From Gracilaria domingensis (taxonomy: Eukaryota > Rhodophyta > Florideophyceae > Gracilariales > Gracilariaceae): a DNA stretch of 64,000 nucleotides. Location: NCBI GenBank assembly GCA_022539475.1, contig VCMS01000029.1, positions 124,001 through 188,000 on the forward strand. The letters run 5' to 3'. A program made the position numbers and the translations under genes. The notes under the pieces were generated by a model. The model worked only from the letters and a program-made list of their open reading frames with translations, ran no database searches and was not told the origin of the DNA. Positions 28,534-39,126 of the stretch are shown piece by piece (positions within the stretch are counted from its first letter, which is position 1; every line of letters begins with the position of its first letter).

Positions 28534-30680
28534 TCGAGAGATTTATGCGATCGTCCTGCCGAGTACACAAGTGAGATCTAGAAGTGAGGTGGACATTTTA
28601 GCTCTGAAGCTGTATTATACCTCGGCTAGCCCTCATGACTGGGGTTTCGGAATACTATATCTCGTAGCGAGTTGGCCATACTGTACGACGGCTACGGCAA
28701 CTCCGTGGTCTCCGGCACACGTTACGAAACGGACTCGGTGATTTGCAAGATGGCAATCACGAAATTGTTTCACGAATGGCGCTTTGGCGTTTAGAAACTG
28801 TCGGACGACCCGACACTGCTGCTTCTTCTGTTGACAACTTGTCAATATCTGACCCAATGACAGCCGCGTGTCAAGATTATCGCTGCGTGCCATGGGCCCC
28901 CTAGTGGGGGGCCCCCACACAACAAGTCTGGTACGAAGCCGAGAAGGGCACAGGTAGCCCTTTACCGTCGGTGCTTTCAGTGCAGAAGGTGTCCTAAGGA
29001 TAACAGCTTCCGATGGCAAACCTTTACCGCGAGGAAACAAAATTTGATGGAAACAAACAAAGCATTGCCTCGGGTCTATGTTTTCTGCAAGTTTCAAATC
29101 CACAATATTCAGTGGACATACGTTTGAGCTGCAGTTCGTCGGCCATTACAATGATCGTGATAAGATTCATCGTTGTCGGGCACAGTAGCGTATCTCAAGA
29201 AGAGCAACTGACCAATATACTACCTTCGTATATCAGTTTTCCTTCCTGAAGTTTCAGCCTCAAATTTGTTGATTAACATTTATCATAACCTGATCTTGCT
29301 TTAACGGCTTTTTCAAAAAGGGTGGATTTATATTTTAAGCGCTTGACTGCGACTATACCAAGGGTATAGCGACGTCTCGTCGCACACAGACCATTCAGGG
29401 TAAGATTATGTTCTTCCACAGGGCACTATACACCTCAACATGCTCCCTTCAACTCGATTGGCCGTGTGCGCGTAGCACTCAAAAGCAATTGCTGCACTTG
29501 CTCACAGCACTATAAAAGATGAAGTACTTCTGTCGCCCAACTCAACGTTCCGGTCATATTCATTGCTTGGAAGTCTTGACGTCGAACTTTTCGCTCCAAT
29601 TATGGTACACAACCACAGTCTCGGCCGCAGGAATTGTAGCAAAATGATAAAAAGCATTCGTTCTTTACTTGTTTTCATGGCTATGTTATCTCTTTTTCGT
29701 CAATCAGCAAAGATTGATACGGAGAGAATGGAGAATGCAGAATGGATTCGTCAGGATGCTCCTGCTGCAGTATTGCTGTGGGCATCTTCTTCATTTGTAG
29801 ACACCTGCTCCAGCAAATGGCAACACGGGATTTTGCTACCGGATTTGTTGTAATTTGTGTGCATCGTGTGGACCTATCCCAATTGGTATAAGATATCCTT
29901 AGTAAGGATTCCTTACCCTTTGCACCTCGACACTCCCAGACGGCTAAAATCATAACGGCATTGGTTCAAGCAGGCTCGGAATTGGCGCTTCCGGAGCAGT
30001 CTCTTCCGGAAGCAGAACAAGGGAGGAGCTGCAAGAGGTAGTCCAGGCGGAGAAGGAGGAGCAGGCGCATCAGCTCAAGGGGCGCGTTCATGCTACAAGC
30101 TTCGTATAAATTGCTAATGCCCGCTTTGTATTTCATCTTCTTCTGAATCGCTGGAGGTCAAGGTTGAGAGAAGATGATGGTGCATTCTCGACTATGGAAG
30201 AGGCTTCACATGAACTGTAGTTAATCTTCGCACCCACGCTTTTTACAAAGTCTGCTTACTCCTGGCTTTCATAGGTTTTGATCGCTTTTGGATGTATGCT
30301 TTTCGTATGTCCAATGTAGAAGCTGGATAGGCGTACAACATCTTGACGATGGGAGGAAGTTGTTGGGCTTAACGTGGCTAAGTTATTGAGTACTTTTATT
30401 GCTCACGCCTTGTCTTTGTTCGCTGCTCGATCGTTGTTTTCTGACGCTTTCTTGTGACTGTGAAGTTGTAGTTTGATATAGCTGAGCTCGGTTGCATTCG
30501 TTGATTCCGTTTGTAGAATGCCTGGGGATGCCCATCATGATGATTAATATCTTGCGCTACGCACACGCCCACAGTCGTGTGTTTGCATCCCTAGTGTTTT
30601 ACGTCATGATCGACGCAGCAGCTTTCCGCGCAAAAGCGTTCGTCGACGTGGCAAGACATCTGTGCTCAGGCAGGTGTTCT

Positions 30681-30800
30681 ATTCTCTCTCTCTCTCTCTT
30701 TATGGGTATTCTAGCCTACTTCCGACGTAGAATATAGCGCTTCTCGTCGAAGAAGAGCTCTCTCGCAGGGAAGGCCAGCACCCTCGCGGGCCACTTTCGA
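30681..30800 (+). repeat. Dispersed pyrimidine-tract repeat, copy 6
   Basis: TTCTCTCTCTCTCTCTCTTT, ATGGGTATTCTAGCC, GCGCTTCTCGTCGAAGAAG (small hairpin), AGCTCTCTCGCAGGGAAGGC, CAGCACCCTCGCGGGCCACT, TTCGAATAATCGC. It has the full set of blocks and, with copy 4, defines the 3' part of the family. Confidence 0.65.
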
Positions 30801-32038
30801 ATAATCGCACCAACAGCTAGACCCTGGCGTTCGCGTAGCGTGTTCTATTCGATGCACACTCTTTATCACTGCGAACGTCCAGCATCGCATGTTAGTTCAA
30901 CTAACTTAGTTGTGTTCAAAGTGCATCTCAGTCAACACGGCGCCAAATTCAGTGTGAACGAGCACGACTAGCAGACGCCGTGGTGGAGCAAGTCATCTTC
31001 CGCAGAAACGAAAGCATCAATGATCATCATCGATGGACGAAGAACAATTACCTTCGCCGAGGTATAGGCGCGAAGTGCTGGGTGTCAATAAACGAGATAG
31101 GATATCATATGTACCCTATACCCAAACTCAGTAGTACCCAAAAAATGGATTTCGCTAGGACCCAAAATTATCGGTGTAAAATTATAAATATTCCGTAAAA
31201 ATAGAACTTTTCAGTTTTTCGATCTATTTTGGACAACTTGTAGTACACAATACTCTTGATGCACTTTCGATTGATTATCACATTCAAATTCAACATTGAC
31301 CACATATTCATAAAAACAAAATGAACGATGTAGATAACACATTCTAACTTCTTCTTGAACATTTACGCTATTTGATAAACTAGTGTACCATTTTATGAAA
31401 TATGTTGCTTCAACCGGAAGTGTTGCTCTTTCTTTTTTCACTTATAAAACGTTATTAAATTTGCTTACGACATAAATATTTATTTCATACCTGATTACTA
31501 CATAAATGTTTATGTCATACGTTATATCCAACCAATAAAATATATTTTATCTTTGTAAGAACTAAACTTTTATACCATAGCCACAGCGTTCACATTGTTT
31601 TACTAATTTTGTAAAGCTTACCCAAAAACACCAATCTTCTGATATTGACCAATACAAACCCAGAAATAAATGAACATAACGACTAAATCTATCACTTTGA
31701 TAAACTACGCTTAAACAAATACATCAATCAAAACAAGTTGTATCAAATCGCGAATCGTACGCATGGCTCATAACATCTATGCTGTAGAAAAACGTACCTT
31801 GTAGTCTGCATTATGGACTTTGGGCATACCCCTCTATCTCGGTTTTCTTCTATCTTTTTGTTGCATTTCAATCTGTTTTGCATCGTTCTAATGTTTGAGC
31901 TGTGGTCTGCTTTTTCATTACATCTTTCCACAGATACATCTTTGTCTAACTTGCTTTCTTTGGTATCGAATATACGATAAGCTCCTTCCCTTAACCAGCT
32001 TGCTCGACACGGCTATCTTCTTTTTGTCAGCACAAGCA

Positions 32039-33706
32039 ATGAACCTATCTGATCTACTTTTGTACGATGATTCTGCAAAACAGATATCAGAGGAAGCCTT
32101 GAAATTCAACATTTTGTTCGAGAAAAGAGATGAAAGATAATTAATCTTCAGGAATATATTGGCTGAAAAATGTGAAATCTATGACAGGCCTTTATCTTAC
32201 ATACCAACCTGTGAAAGTGGATTTGCATCGTTCATTAACCTGGAGGGATATGAATTATCTGGAGACACGTTCTGTGGCGGTTCCCTTTATTCAATGAAGT
32301 TGAAGGCTGCAAAAACTTCTTCAGTCTAGGTTCTTGGTAATCGAATAGAAGTCAAGCGAAAAACGTTTCTGTGCTCTGGTATTAAGTGTTGCTCTACGAG
32401 TATAGTCCGTTGCAAGCAACCACAGGATGAAACCTTGATATCAACTTCAAAGACCGCTTCAAAGACATGTGATCGACGGGAAGTAAGGTTTATGGGTATC
32501 GGATTAAACCCTCCAGAACCACTTTTACATCTATTTTATGAAGGAGATGCAATTTGTGCTCACGACTTATCGGATAGGACTCCTTCTGGCCGGTTTTAAA
32601 ACTATCAAGAATCTTTTGTAGGTTTGGTGTCTCAACGACAAAATTATTCCAGTCGCCAAAATGTGCAAGAAACGTATGCTGGACTCATGTTTGAACGACA
32701 AAAACATTCTAGTCGTTTGTCAGATCAACAAAATTCCGTGGAATTAATGTCTGATGAACAAAATTCCGCCGAATTAATATCCAAGCGACAATATCATGCC
32801 CGTCTAGCAAATTATCAAAATGCATCTGCCAGTCTAACATCTGAACGACAAAATAAAGTTAGGGTAGAGAATGACACGACGGATTATGACAGAAGCCTGG
32901 CAAGACATGTGTTCTTCCTTGCACAAAACTGTTTATCGCTGCTGTGCAAGCACGTTAACTTTATCTCGAATATAGATCAGTTGGTATCACTTCAACATGC
33001 TGAGAATCCTCGAAAGCGAAGTCCGAACTGGGTTTTCAGGGTGGGGAACATGCGGAATAAGAAGGACATGATTGGAAAGCTTGTTGGTTACAAGCTTCCA
33101 GATTTTATTCGCTGCTCACAATTTGGGGAAGAAGGCTTCCGAGATCCAAAGAAGTGCTCTCTGGTAAAACTACCGCCGCACTTACAAGGAGCAAATCCTG
33201 AGCTTGTGCCTCGCTTGGTGGCAATTGCGCAGTATGGTACGTTCCCTGAGAGCTCTCCGAATAGTGGAAACTGTCCGCCATTTCCACTCAGTAGCCTTGG
33301 AAAGTTCTGCCCACGACCCGTTCACCTCCAAGAGTCTCCAACACCTGTGCACCTCAAGTGTGATGTGGAATATCATTATTTTCTGATGAGGAAAAGTGGT
33401 ACAGAAGGATATATATCATGGACAGTTGTAGTTGGTTTCGGAACGCACAAGCACACTTGGCCAATAATGAATACATCTCCAAAGCTAGTTCACCGATTTG
33501 TACCCAGTCTTTGTGAGGAATCCAAAATTCTTACTGGTCCTATGATTTTGCAAAAGCTTGAAGAAAGGTTTTGTTGCGCTCCATCCCCGGCAACAGTTGA
33601 GAGCACTCGCAGGGCTATCCGAAAAAAGGGCCATCGGTCAGGAAAATCAATGACAGCATTTTTTGAAGCGTTTCGTTCTCAGAAGCATATTAAGGGAAGT
33701 GGACAT
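32039..33706 (+). pseudogene. MULE transposase, N-terminal part (broken)
   Basis: One reading frame runs from ATG 32039 to the LTR insertion at 33706, interrupted by TAA 32138, TAG 32327 and TAA 32597 but with no frame change. A Cys-rich segment (KTFLCSGIKCCSTSIVRCK) precedes the 32597 stop and may be the zinc-finger type DNA-binding part common in MULE transposases. After it come several short Gln/Arg/Asn-rich near-repeats (ERQK, DEQN, ERQN) and a domain with Cys and His residues. The long open frame seen to 33865 includes about 53 codons of LTR sequence and is chimeric. The frame continues after the LTR element at 45614, in phase once one GACAT copy is removed. No longer functional. Confidence 0.65.
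33702..33706. other. Target-site duplication of LTR element, left copy (GACAT)
   Basis: GACAT directly precedes the 5' LTR (TGTAAAGCC) and is repeated directly after the 3' LTR at 45614-45618. Five bases is the usual duplication for Ty3/gypsy integrases. The match shows the two LTRs belong to one insertion, into the MULE transposase gene. Confidence 0.9.
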
Positions 33707-34464
33707 TGTAAAGCCACGCTTTATGCGGTATTTGCTCGCTTTTGGTGCGCAATCACTTCCCCTGCAGTGCAGTGGAGGTCGAGGACTCTGGTGAGGTTGG
33801 CACAGCATTGCTGGATGGCTACACACGTGTATGGACGGTTGGCACCCAACTTTGGGATATTCTAGATATTTATTATTTATTTTAGTTAGCCCGGTTGCAC
33901 ACTTGACAGTGGCACTCTACACTACTTAGTAGGTTGAGCTGCACCCATTGTCGGGGAAGTAAACGAACCAACCGAGTGTTCGGCTCTGATGTTTCACCCT
34001 TGGTGACCGATATCCTCCAACTGGAGAGTCGACACCTTGTGCAGGGTTCATCATCCGCCTCGCGTCATCTACCGCACTACTACCGCTTGCGCGTGTGTTT
34101 GTTTAGTGTTCCTTTCTGTTATTTTGTCACTGTTATACAGGTATCGCGTGTCTGCGTGCCGGTGTCTACCGTTTTCGTGTCGACCCACTCGTGTGGCTTG
34201 TTACCGCTACCGCGTGTTGTCGCCACTCTCGTGAGTGTTCCGCTTTACTCACGTGGCGCTCCTACCGATTTGTGTCGTGATCTCTACCGCATCGCGCGGC
34301 TTCTTTGCTTTGTGCTCCCTACGCCTGTCGTGACGGATTGGTCTCGGATTTACAGCCGGCCTTGTGCACCATTCCTGGGAGTGCTCTACTGCTGTGTTCA
34401 CCTCTTCGAAGGAAGGCTTCGAACACCTTTCGTGGCTTCGCCCGTTCACGGGGTTTGCACGACA
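33707..34464 (+). repeat. 5' LTR
   Basis: 758 bp, starting TGTAAAGCC and ending GCACGACA (TG...CA ends). It includes an AT-rich block TATTTATTATTTATTTTAG near 33870. Downstream, TGGTCTCCCGACTTAG begins 2 bases past the LTR and sits where a tRNA primer-binding site is expected; I could not name the tRNA. Confidence 0.95.
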
Positions 34465-34905
34465 TTTGGTCTCCCGACTTAGAAGTCGCGTTGATCCAGC
34501 AAGTTGGTTTTCTGATCAATTTCCGGTTTGCCGGTTCGGTTCTGGTCGCGGAGATACACTACACAGTTTGTACTGGAAGGCTTTGCCGACAGACGTCGTG
34601 TTGGTAGTGCTTTCCTAATTTTTGGGTTGTTGTTTGGACACGGTTTACTACCGGTGGCACTACCTATTTCCGTAGTGTGTGATTCCCGTCGGTACGGTTG
34701 TTGTCACCCCGTTTGGGTTGTCTACTGTTCCCAGCAATCTGGTCGAATCAGCCCTAATTCCGTATACGGCTGTTCCCGTTGGTACGGTTGGTTCGTCCGA
34801 TTTGTCGGTTATCGTCACTCGTGTGAGGACGCTACACTCATTCGAGGTTAATTTGTTGTTTTGCTTTCCTGTTCCCAGTTTTCTGGTTGTATCTCGTCGT
34901 GGACG
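34465..34905 (+). other. Untranslated leader of the LTR element
   Basis: 441 bp between the 5' LTR and the gag ATG, beginning with the putative primer-binding site. A CCCGTYGGTACGGTTG phrase occurs twice (about 34684 and 34767). Open frames here start without ATG and are not taken as genes. Confidence 0.5.
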
Positions 34906-36994
34906 ATGGTGTCGGGCAAGCGCTCGAGCCCCGCGAAGTCTCGCTCCGTTGGCTCTGGCTTGCCCCCGCGTCTGCGGTCTGTTCCTGAACCCCTACAGGG
35001 GGATGGAAAGAAACCCGGAAACCGGGAACAGCCTGTCAAGTCGTCTGACGCCCCAGTGGCTGGGCCCTCATCTGCTCCTTTGGAGGGTCTTATACCCGCT
35101 GTCGCGGCGAAGGATGCGCTCGTAAACGAGTTGGAGACTCAAGTTCGTGTGCTTGAGGCTCAGACTGCTCTCATGAGGAGTTCTCATGAAGCACTCGTTT
35201 CCGAGGTCGACACACTTCGTTTGAAGGTTGACGCAGCCCTCAACGGAGGTGTATCAGATGATCTACGTATTTTACGGAAGGATGTTAATGCACTCTTGGA
35301 GGTTCTTCAAGGATATCCCGGTTTCACCGAGGAGGTCGACACGAAGTTCATTCGAATTCTTGGCCGTCTTAAGACGTTAGAGGCCACCATCCGTGAGGAT
35401 GACGGCCCTGCTGCCGCCTCTGCGGGAGTGTCTCGTGGTACACGTGACCGGAAGTCCGGGAAGAGTCGCTCTAAGAAGAGGAACGTCGACGAGTATGACT
35501 CGGATTCGTCACAGTCTTCTGGTATTTCAAACCGCTCGGCGGGTTCCTTATCATCGAGCTCGTCAAGTGACGGTGAACGTCGCGCACGTTCTACGCGTTC
35601 GCGGAGTTCTACGTCCACCTATGGTGTTGTTGGTACCCGGAAACTGGGGCGAAAGCATTCAGGTTTGAGGGAACTGGAGCCGACGAATCCCTTGTTCAAA
35701 AGGTTGTTATCTTACCGGTATTACCGTTTGGAAGATTCAAGTCTGAATCGGACGCCCCGTGGCACGGGTAAGGTGAAGGACTGCATCAAACGCATGTCCT
35801 TAACCTTTCGCAACCAGTTGTTCACTGGGGAGGATCCCATTCTGGTGCTTGACTTTCTTTCACGCTTTGTAGCGGAAGCTGACATCCTCGGCATGAGTGA
35901 GGGGCAAGCTTATGTTGCCTTACCGTATTTTCTACGTGGACTCGCTGAAGATCAGTATAACTCTGTAAGAGGTTCATCTCGCGCCTCTGAAGGAGGGGTC
36001 ACCTGCTGGCCCGAAGCAGTGCAGTATTTGTTGCGCTCGTATGCCACAAATATCTCTATCGAGGAAGCAATCACCGCGTTGCGGGAGACGAAACAACGCC
36101 CGAAGGAGTCGGAGACCGAGTACTCGGTACGCCTGAATAAGGCATTCCACCGTTGTGGCAATGTTTACTCGTCAAACGAGCGCTGTACGCTGTTTATCAA
36201 CGGATTGAATCCGGCTATTCGTACTCTGGTTGCCCAGCGACGGGAAGACCGGAAGAAGACTACCTACAGATCTGTAGTTAGTCCAGTACGCGAAGGCGGA
36301 GGGAGACGCCTTGCGCGCACGCACCGGATACCGGGTTTCAACCAAAGCGTTGCACCTCGACGGAGGGTCGTCATCAGCTTCACTGCTACTGCAGGACTTT
36401 TCTGGCCACGATGTGGATAACTTACATCTCGCACAGGTGGACCTGGATTCTATTCCGACTACGGAGTTGCCTTCTCCTTCAGAAGCCTCGTCGAAGACGG
36501 AAGATGCGCTGCTTTACGCAGACCGTCCACGCGTTCGCGGTCCTCAAGTACCCTATTCAGGGAGTCGTTACCAGCGACCTGGTTGGGTAGACCCGCGAAC
36601 GGTGAAGTTCCAAGACCCACGGAGTTCCGGAAGACCACCCCTGATCTGTTTCACGTGTTACAACCACGGTCATGCAGCTCCGAACTGCAACCTCTCGATG
36701 AGGGAAATGCCCACGGTTGTGGCGAATTTTGAAGCGCTGACCCCCGCCGAACAAGCGTCAGTGCCGGTAACCGCTTATCTGCGGGCGAAAACAGAGTTTC
36801 CTCGGAGAATTTCTGCCGCAGAAATAGCTGCGTTGCTGCACTCTGGTTCGACCCAGGTCAATGTTTCACCGGCTCAAGCAGCGGCGGCAACCGCTGCTGC
36901 AGGTAGTTCTGTCGCTGTTCCCCAGGAATCTGTGAAGAGGCCTGCTGCACAGGACGCCGTTCCCGTTAGAACGGATGGAACTCAGTTAAACTGA
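34906..36994 (+). pseudogene. gag of LTR element (one frame change)
   Basis: Starts at ATG 34906. The N-terminal part is Ser/Lys-rich with a coiled-coil stretch (about 35115-35260), then a Ser/Arg/Asp low-complexity linker, then the capsid-like region (FTGEDPILVLDFLSRFVAEAD, ALPYFLRGLA, YATNISIEEAITALRETKQ, TEYSVRLNKAFHRCG). Between about 36277 and 36300 the homologous reading moves forward one frame and continues to 36994, including a CCHC zinc knuckle CFTCYNHGHAAPNC (36649-36690) that binds the RNA genome during packaging. Gag forms the virus-like particle. The frame change looks like a 1-bp indel, not a programmed site. The end overlaps the pol frame through a slippery sequence. Confidence 0.85.
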
Positions 36995-37587
36995 GTACGG
37001 GAGTCTCCAATGGAGAGGCGCCCGAGTCGAGGTCTACGGCTCCCGAGGCGTCACCGCCTCGCTCCCAGGTCAGAATCCTTTCGAGGAAACAGACCGTCTT
37101 AGACGTGGACTCTACCACCATTGGTGTGTTACGTCGCCCGTGGATACGGTTCAGGAACAACCGGATCCCGGATCGAGTCATGGTAATGGCCAAGCGAAAC
37201 TACAAGATATTTGCTGACCTTGGCCTATCCACGCAGTATATGGTGCGTCCTCTCTCTGTCTTGGATACAGGTGCTGGCCCCAACTTCATTGTTGAGTCGT
37301 TACTACCGCCGGAAGTCCGTTGTCGAATCCGCCATGGACCCGTCATGGACGTGGCAGATGCTAACAATAACCCGTTACAAACAGCTGGAATGGTTTCACT
37401 GATTGTCAGGATTGGTAACTGCATCGAGCAGGTAGAATTCATCGTCTGCAAGACGCTCGCTGGCCCTGTCATTCTAGGGTGTGACTTCTGCGACAGATAT
37501 GTCGAAGCCATACGACCGCGTGCGCGTGAAGTGGAAATGGAAGACGGTTCGGTTGTACCGATTGTTCGTCGCTCATTACGCCGAGCG
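36970..37587 (+). CDS. Protease region of pol
   Basis: Open in the pol frame from just after TAG 36967 and ending at TGA 37588-37590. It holds the aspartic protease signature LDTGAGPNFI (about 37261-37290) and a later VILGCDFCDRY segment corresponding to the conserved ILG motif. The enzyme cuts the Gag-Pol polyprotein. There is no own ATG near the frame start, which agrees with expression by frameshift from gag. The frame continues without a further break after the TGA into the reverse transcriptase, so the TGA is either a nonsense mutation or a readthrough stop. Confidence 0.8.
36985..36994 (+). promoter_or_regulatory. Candidate -1 ribosomal frameshift site, GTTAAAC then TGA
   Basis: In the gag frame the last codons are CAG TTA AAC TGA. 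G-TTA-AAC is a known slippery heptamer type (used, for example, by equine arteritis virus), and sliding back one base enters the pol frame, which is open from 36970 onwards. A short stem CTCC-AAT-GGAG follows at 37005-37015 and a stronger GAGGCG-TCAC-CGCCTC at 37045-37060. Confidence 0.6.
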
Positions 37588-37590
37588 TGA

Positions 37591-39126
37591 GCTAAGCTGG
37601 TACCACTACCCACTCCTCTACAGGATTCCTCACTTCCGAAGGAGTCGACGAAGCTCCGCGTAGCGCGTGCAATTTCTATTCCGCCAGAATCTCAGGTTTG
37701 GGTTGATGTTACTGCCGCACCGCGTGGTTTGCGGGTTGTTCAACCATTGAACTCGTTATACGGGAAGTATCAGGTCGCGTTGGCGAACGGAGCTGTTCAA
37801 ATCAACGGCGAACACCCCTTTCGGGTTCTGTTAGCCAACTTTGGCAAGAAACCCCAGTATCTGGTGAAGAACCAAGTAATTGGAACTGTACTACCGCACC
37901 CTACGGCGCTTATCCCTACAAAGGTGACTGCCGCCGAGATGCTCGGGATTGCTGAAGAACGCACTGGTGTGCTTCACCCTAAGGAGAGGGAGGGAGATTC
38001 GTCGCACTCATCTGCGTCGGACCCGTCTCAGACGGTTGAACAACAGAATGACTCGGAAGTTAGGACCGTCCCTACGAGTTATGACAAGATTGACCCTATC
38101 AAGGAGTTAGAAGAATTGAATCTCGGTCATGTACCGGTTTCACACCGTGAGAAGTTGCGCAACATGTTGCGAGAGTTTACACCAATGTGGGATGGTTCCC
38201 TCGGAGAGGTTTCAACTACGGAACACCGGATTGACCTCCTGCCGGAGACCAAGCCGATTGCTCAGCACCCTTACAGGGCAGGCCCGAAAGCACGGGAAGA
38301 GGAAGAGTTTCAGATCAACAAAATGCTCCACGCTGGCGTGATAGAACCGGCTCAGTCGCCGTGGGCATCTCCAGTTGTACTGGCTCCGAAACCCGATGGG
38401 TCCTGGCGCTTTTGTATCGACTATCGTCGCTTGAACGATGTCACCGTCAAAGACGTGTACCCCATACCTCGTATGGACGAGTATATCGACTCGCTTGGCG
38501 ATGCTACTGTGTTCTCCACTTTGGATGCAAACTGGGGTTACTGGCAAGTACCAGTTAGACCGGAAGACCGTGACAAGACCGCATTTACCTGTCATTCAGG
38601 ACTATACCGCTTTAAGCGTATGCCGTTCGGGTTAACGAACGCCCCCGCTACGTTTCAGCGTGCTCTGGACATTTTGTTAGCTCGCTTCAAATGGCGGAGT
38701 TGCTTGGTATACCTCGATGACATCATCGTGTTTTCCAACAGTTTGGACGATCACCTCGAACATGTTCGGGAGATAATGACCGCTTTGCGGGATGCTGGAA
38801 TTACTCTCAAATTGAGGAAGTGTGAGTTTTTCACTGACTCAGTGAAGTATCTGGGCCATGTCATACGTCCAGGACGGTTACTGATCGAGGAAGCTCGCGT
38901 GAAGTCCCTCAAGGAGGCGAAGCACCCCACTACACAGACAGAGCTACGCTCCTTTCTGGGGCTATGCAACGTTTATAGACGGTTCATTTCTCGCTTCGCG
39001 AAGATCGCGGGACCGCTCAACGAACTCCTGAAGAAGGGACAACCGCCCAAATTGGGACCACTTACCCCCACGCAAGTGGAGGCTTTCAACTCTCTTAAGA
39101 GGCTGTTAATACGGCACCCGTGTTAG
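37591..39126 (+). pseudogene. Reverse transcriptase region of pol
   Basis: Same frame as the protease. Conserved blocks: APKPDGSWRFCIDYRRLNDVT, YPIPRMDEYIDSLGDATVFS, PFGLTNAPATFQRALD, the catalytic YLDD in CLVYLDDIIVFS (38704-38739), and KYLGHVI. It copies the RNA genome to DNA. At about 39100-39119 the homologous reading drops back one frame (…LLI then TAPVLALPK), entering the RNase H frame; the local sequence is not a standard slippery heptamer, so a 1-bp deletion is the simplest view. Confidence 0.92.

Larger units (their letters stand above)
28036..30680. other. Spacer with fold-backs, no recognised gene
   Basis: Frames up to 156 codons (28633-29103 minus) and an 83-codon ATG frame (29602-29853 plus) have no recognisable features. 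Two fold-backs are listed separately; a third, GGGCCCCC-TAGT-GGGGGGCCC, lies at 28894-28914. 28210-28300 contains the promoter side of the large unknown gene. Confidence 0.35.

Noticed and set aside
29602-29853. 83-codon ATG frame
   Set aside because: No domain, no clear composition signal, isolated in a 2.6-kb spacer; kept only as a remark.
31090-31700. Terminal inverted repeats for the MULE
   Set aside because: Comparison by eye of this edge with 46800-47300 in reverse complement showed no convincing match.
32624-33865. 413-codon open frame as an intact gene
   Set aside because: Its last 53 codons are LTR sequence; the true frame crosses the retrotransposon and has stops on both sides.
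33934-34482. 182-codon frame in the 5' LTR, repeated in the 3' LTR
   Set aside because: Lies wholly in LTR sequence, has no domain; the open state is explained by LTR composition.
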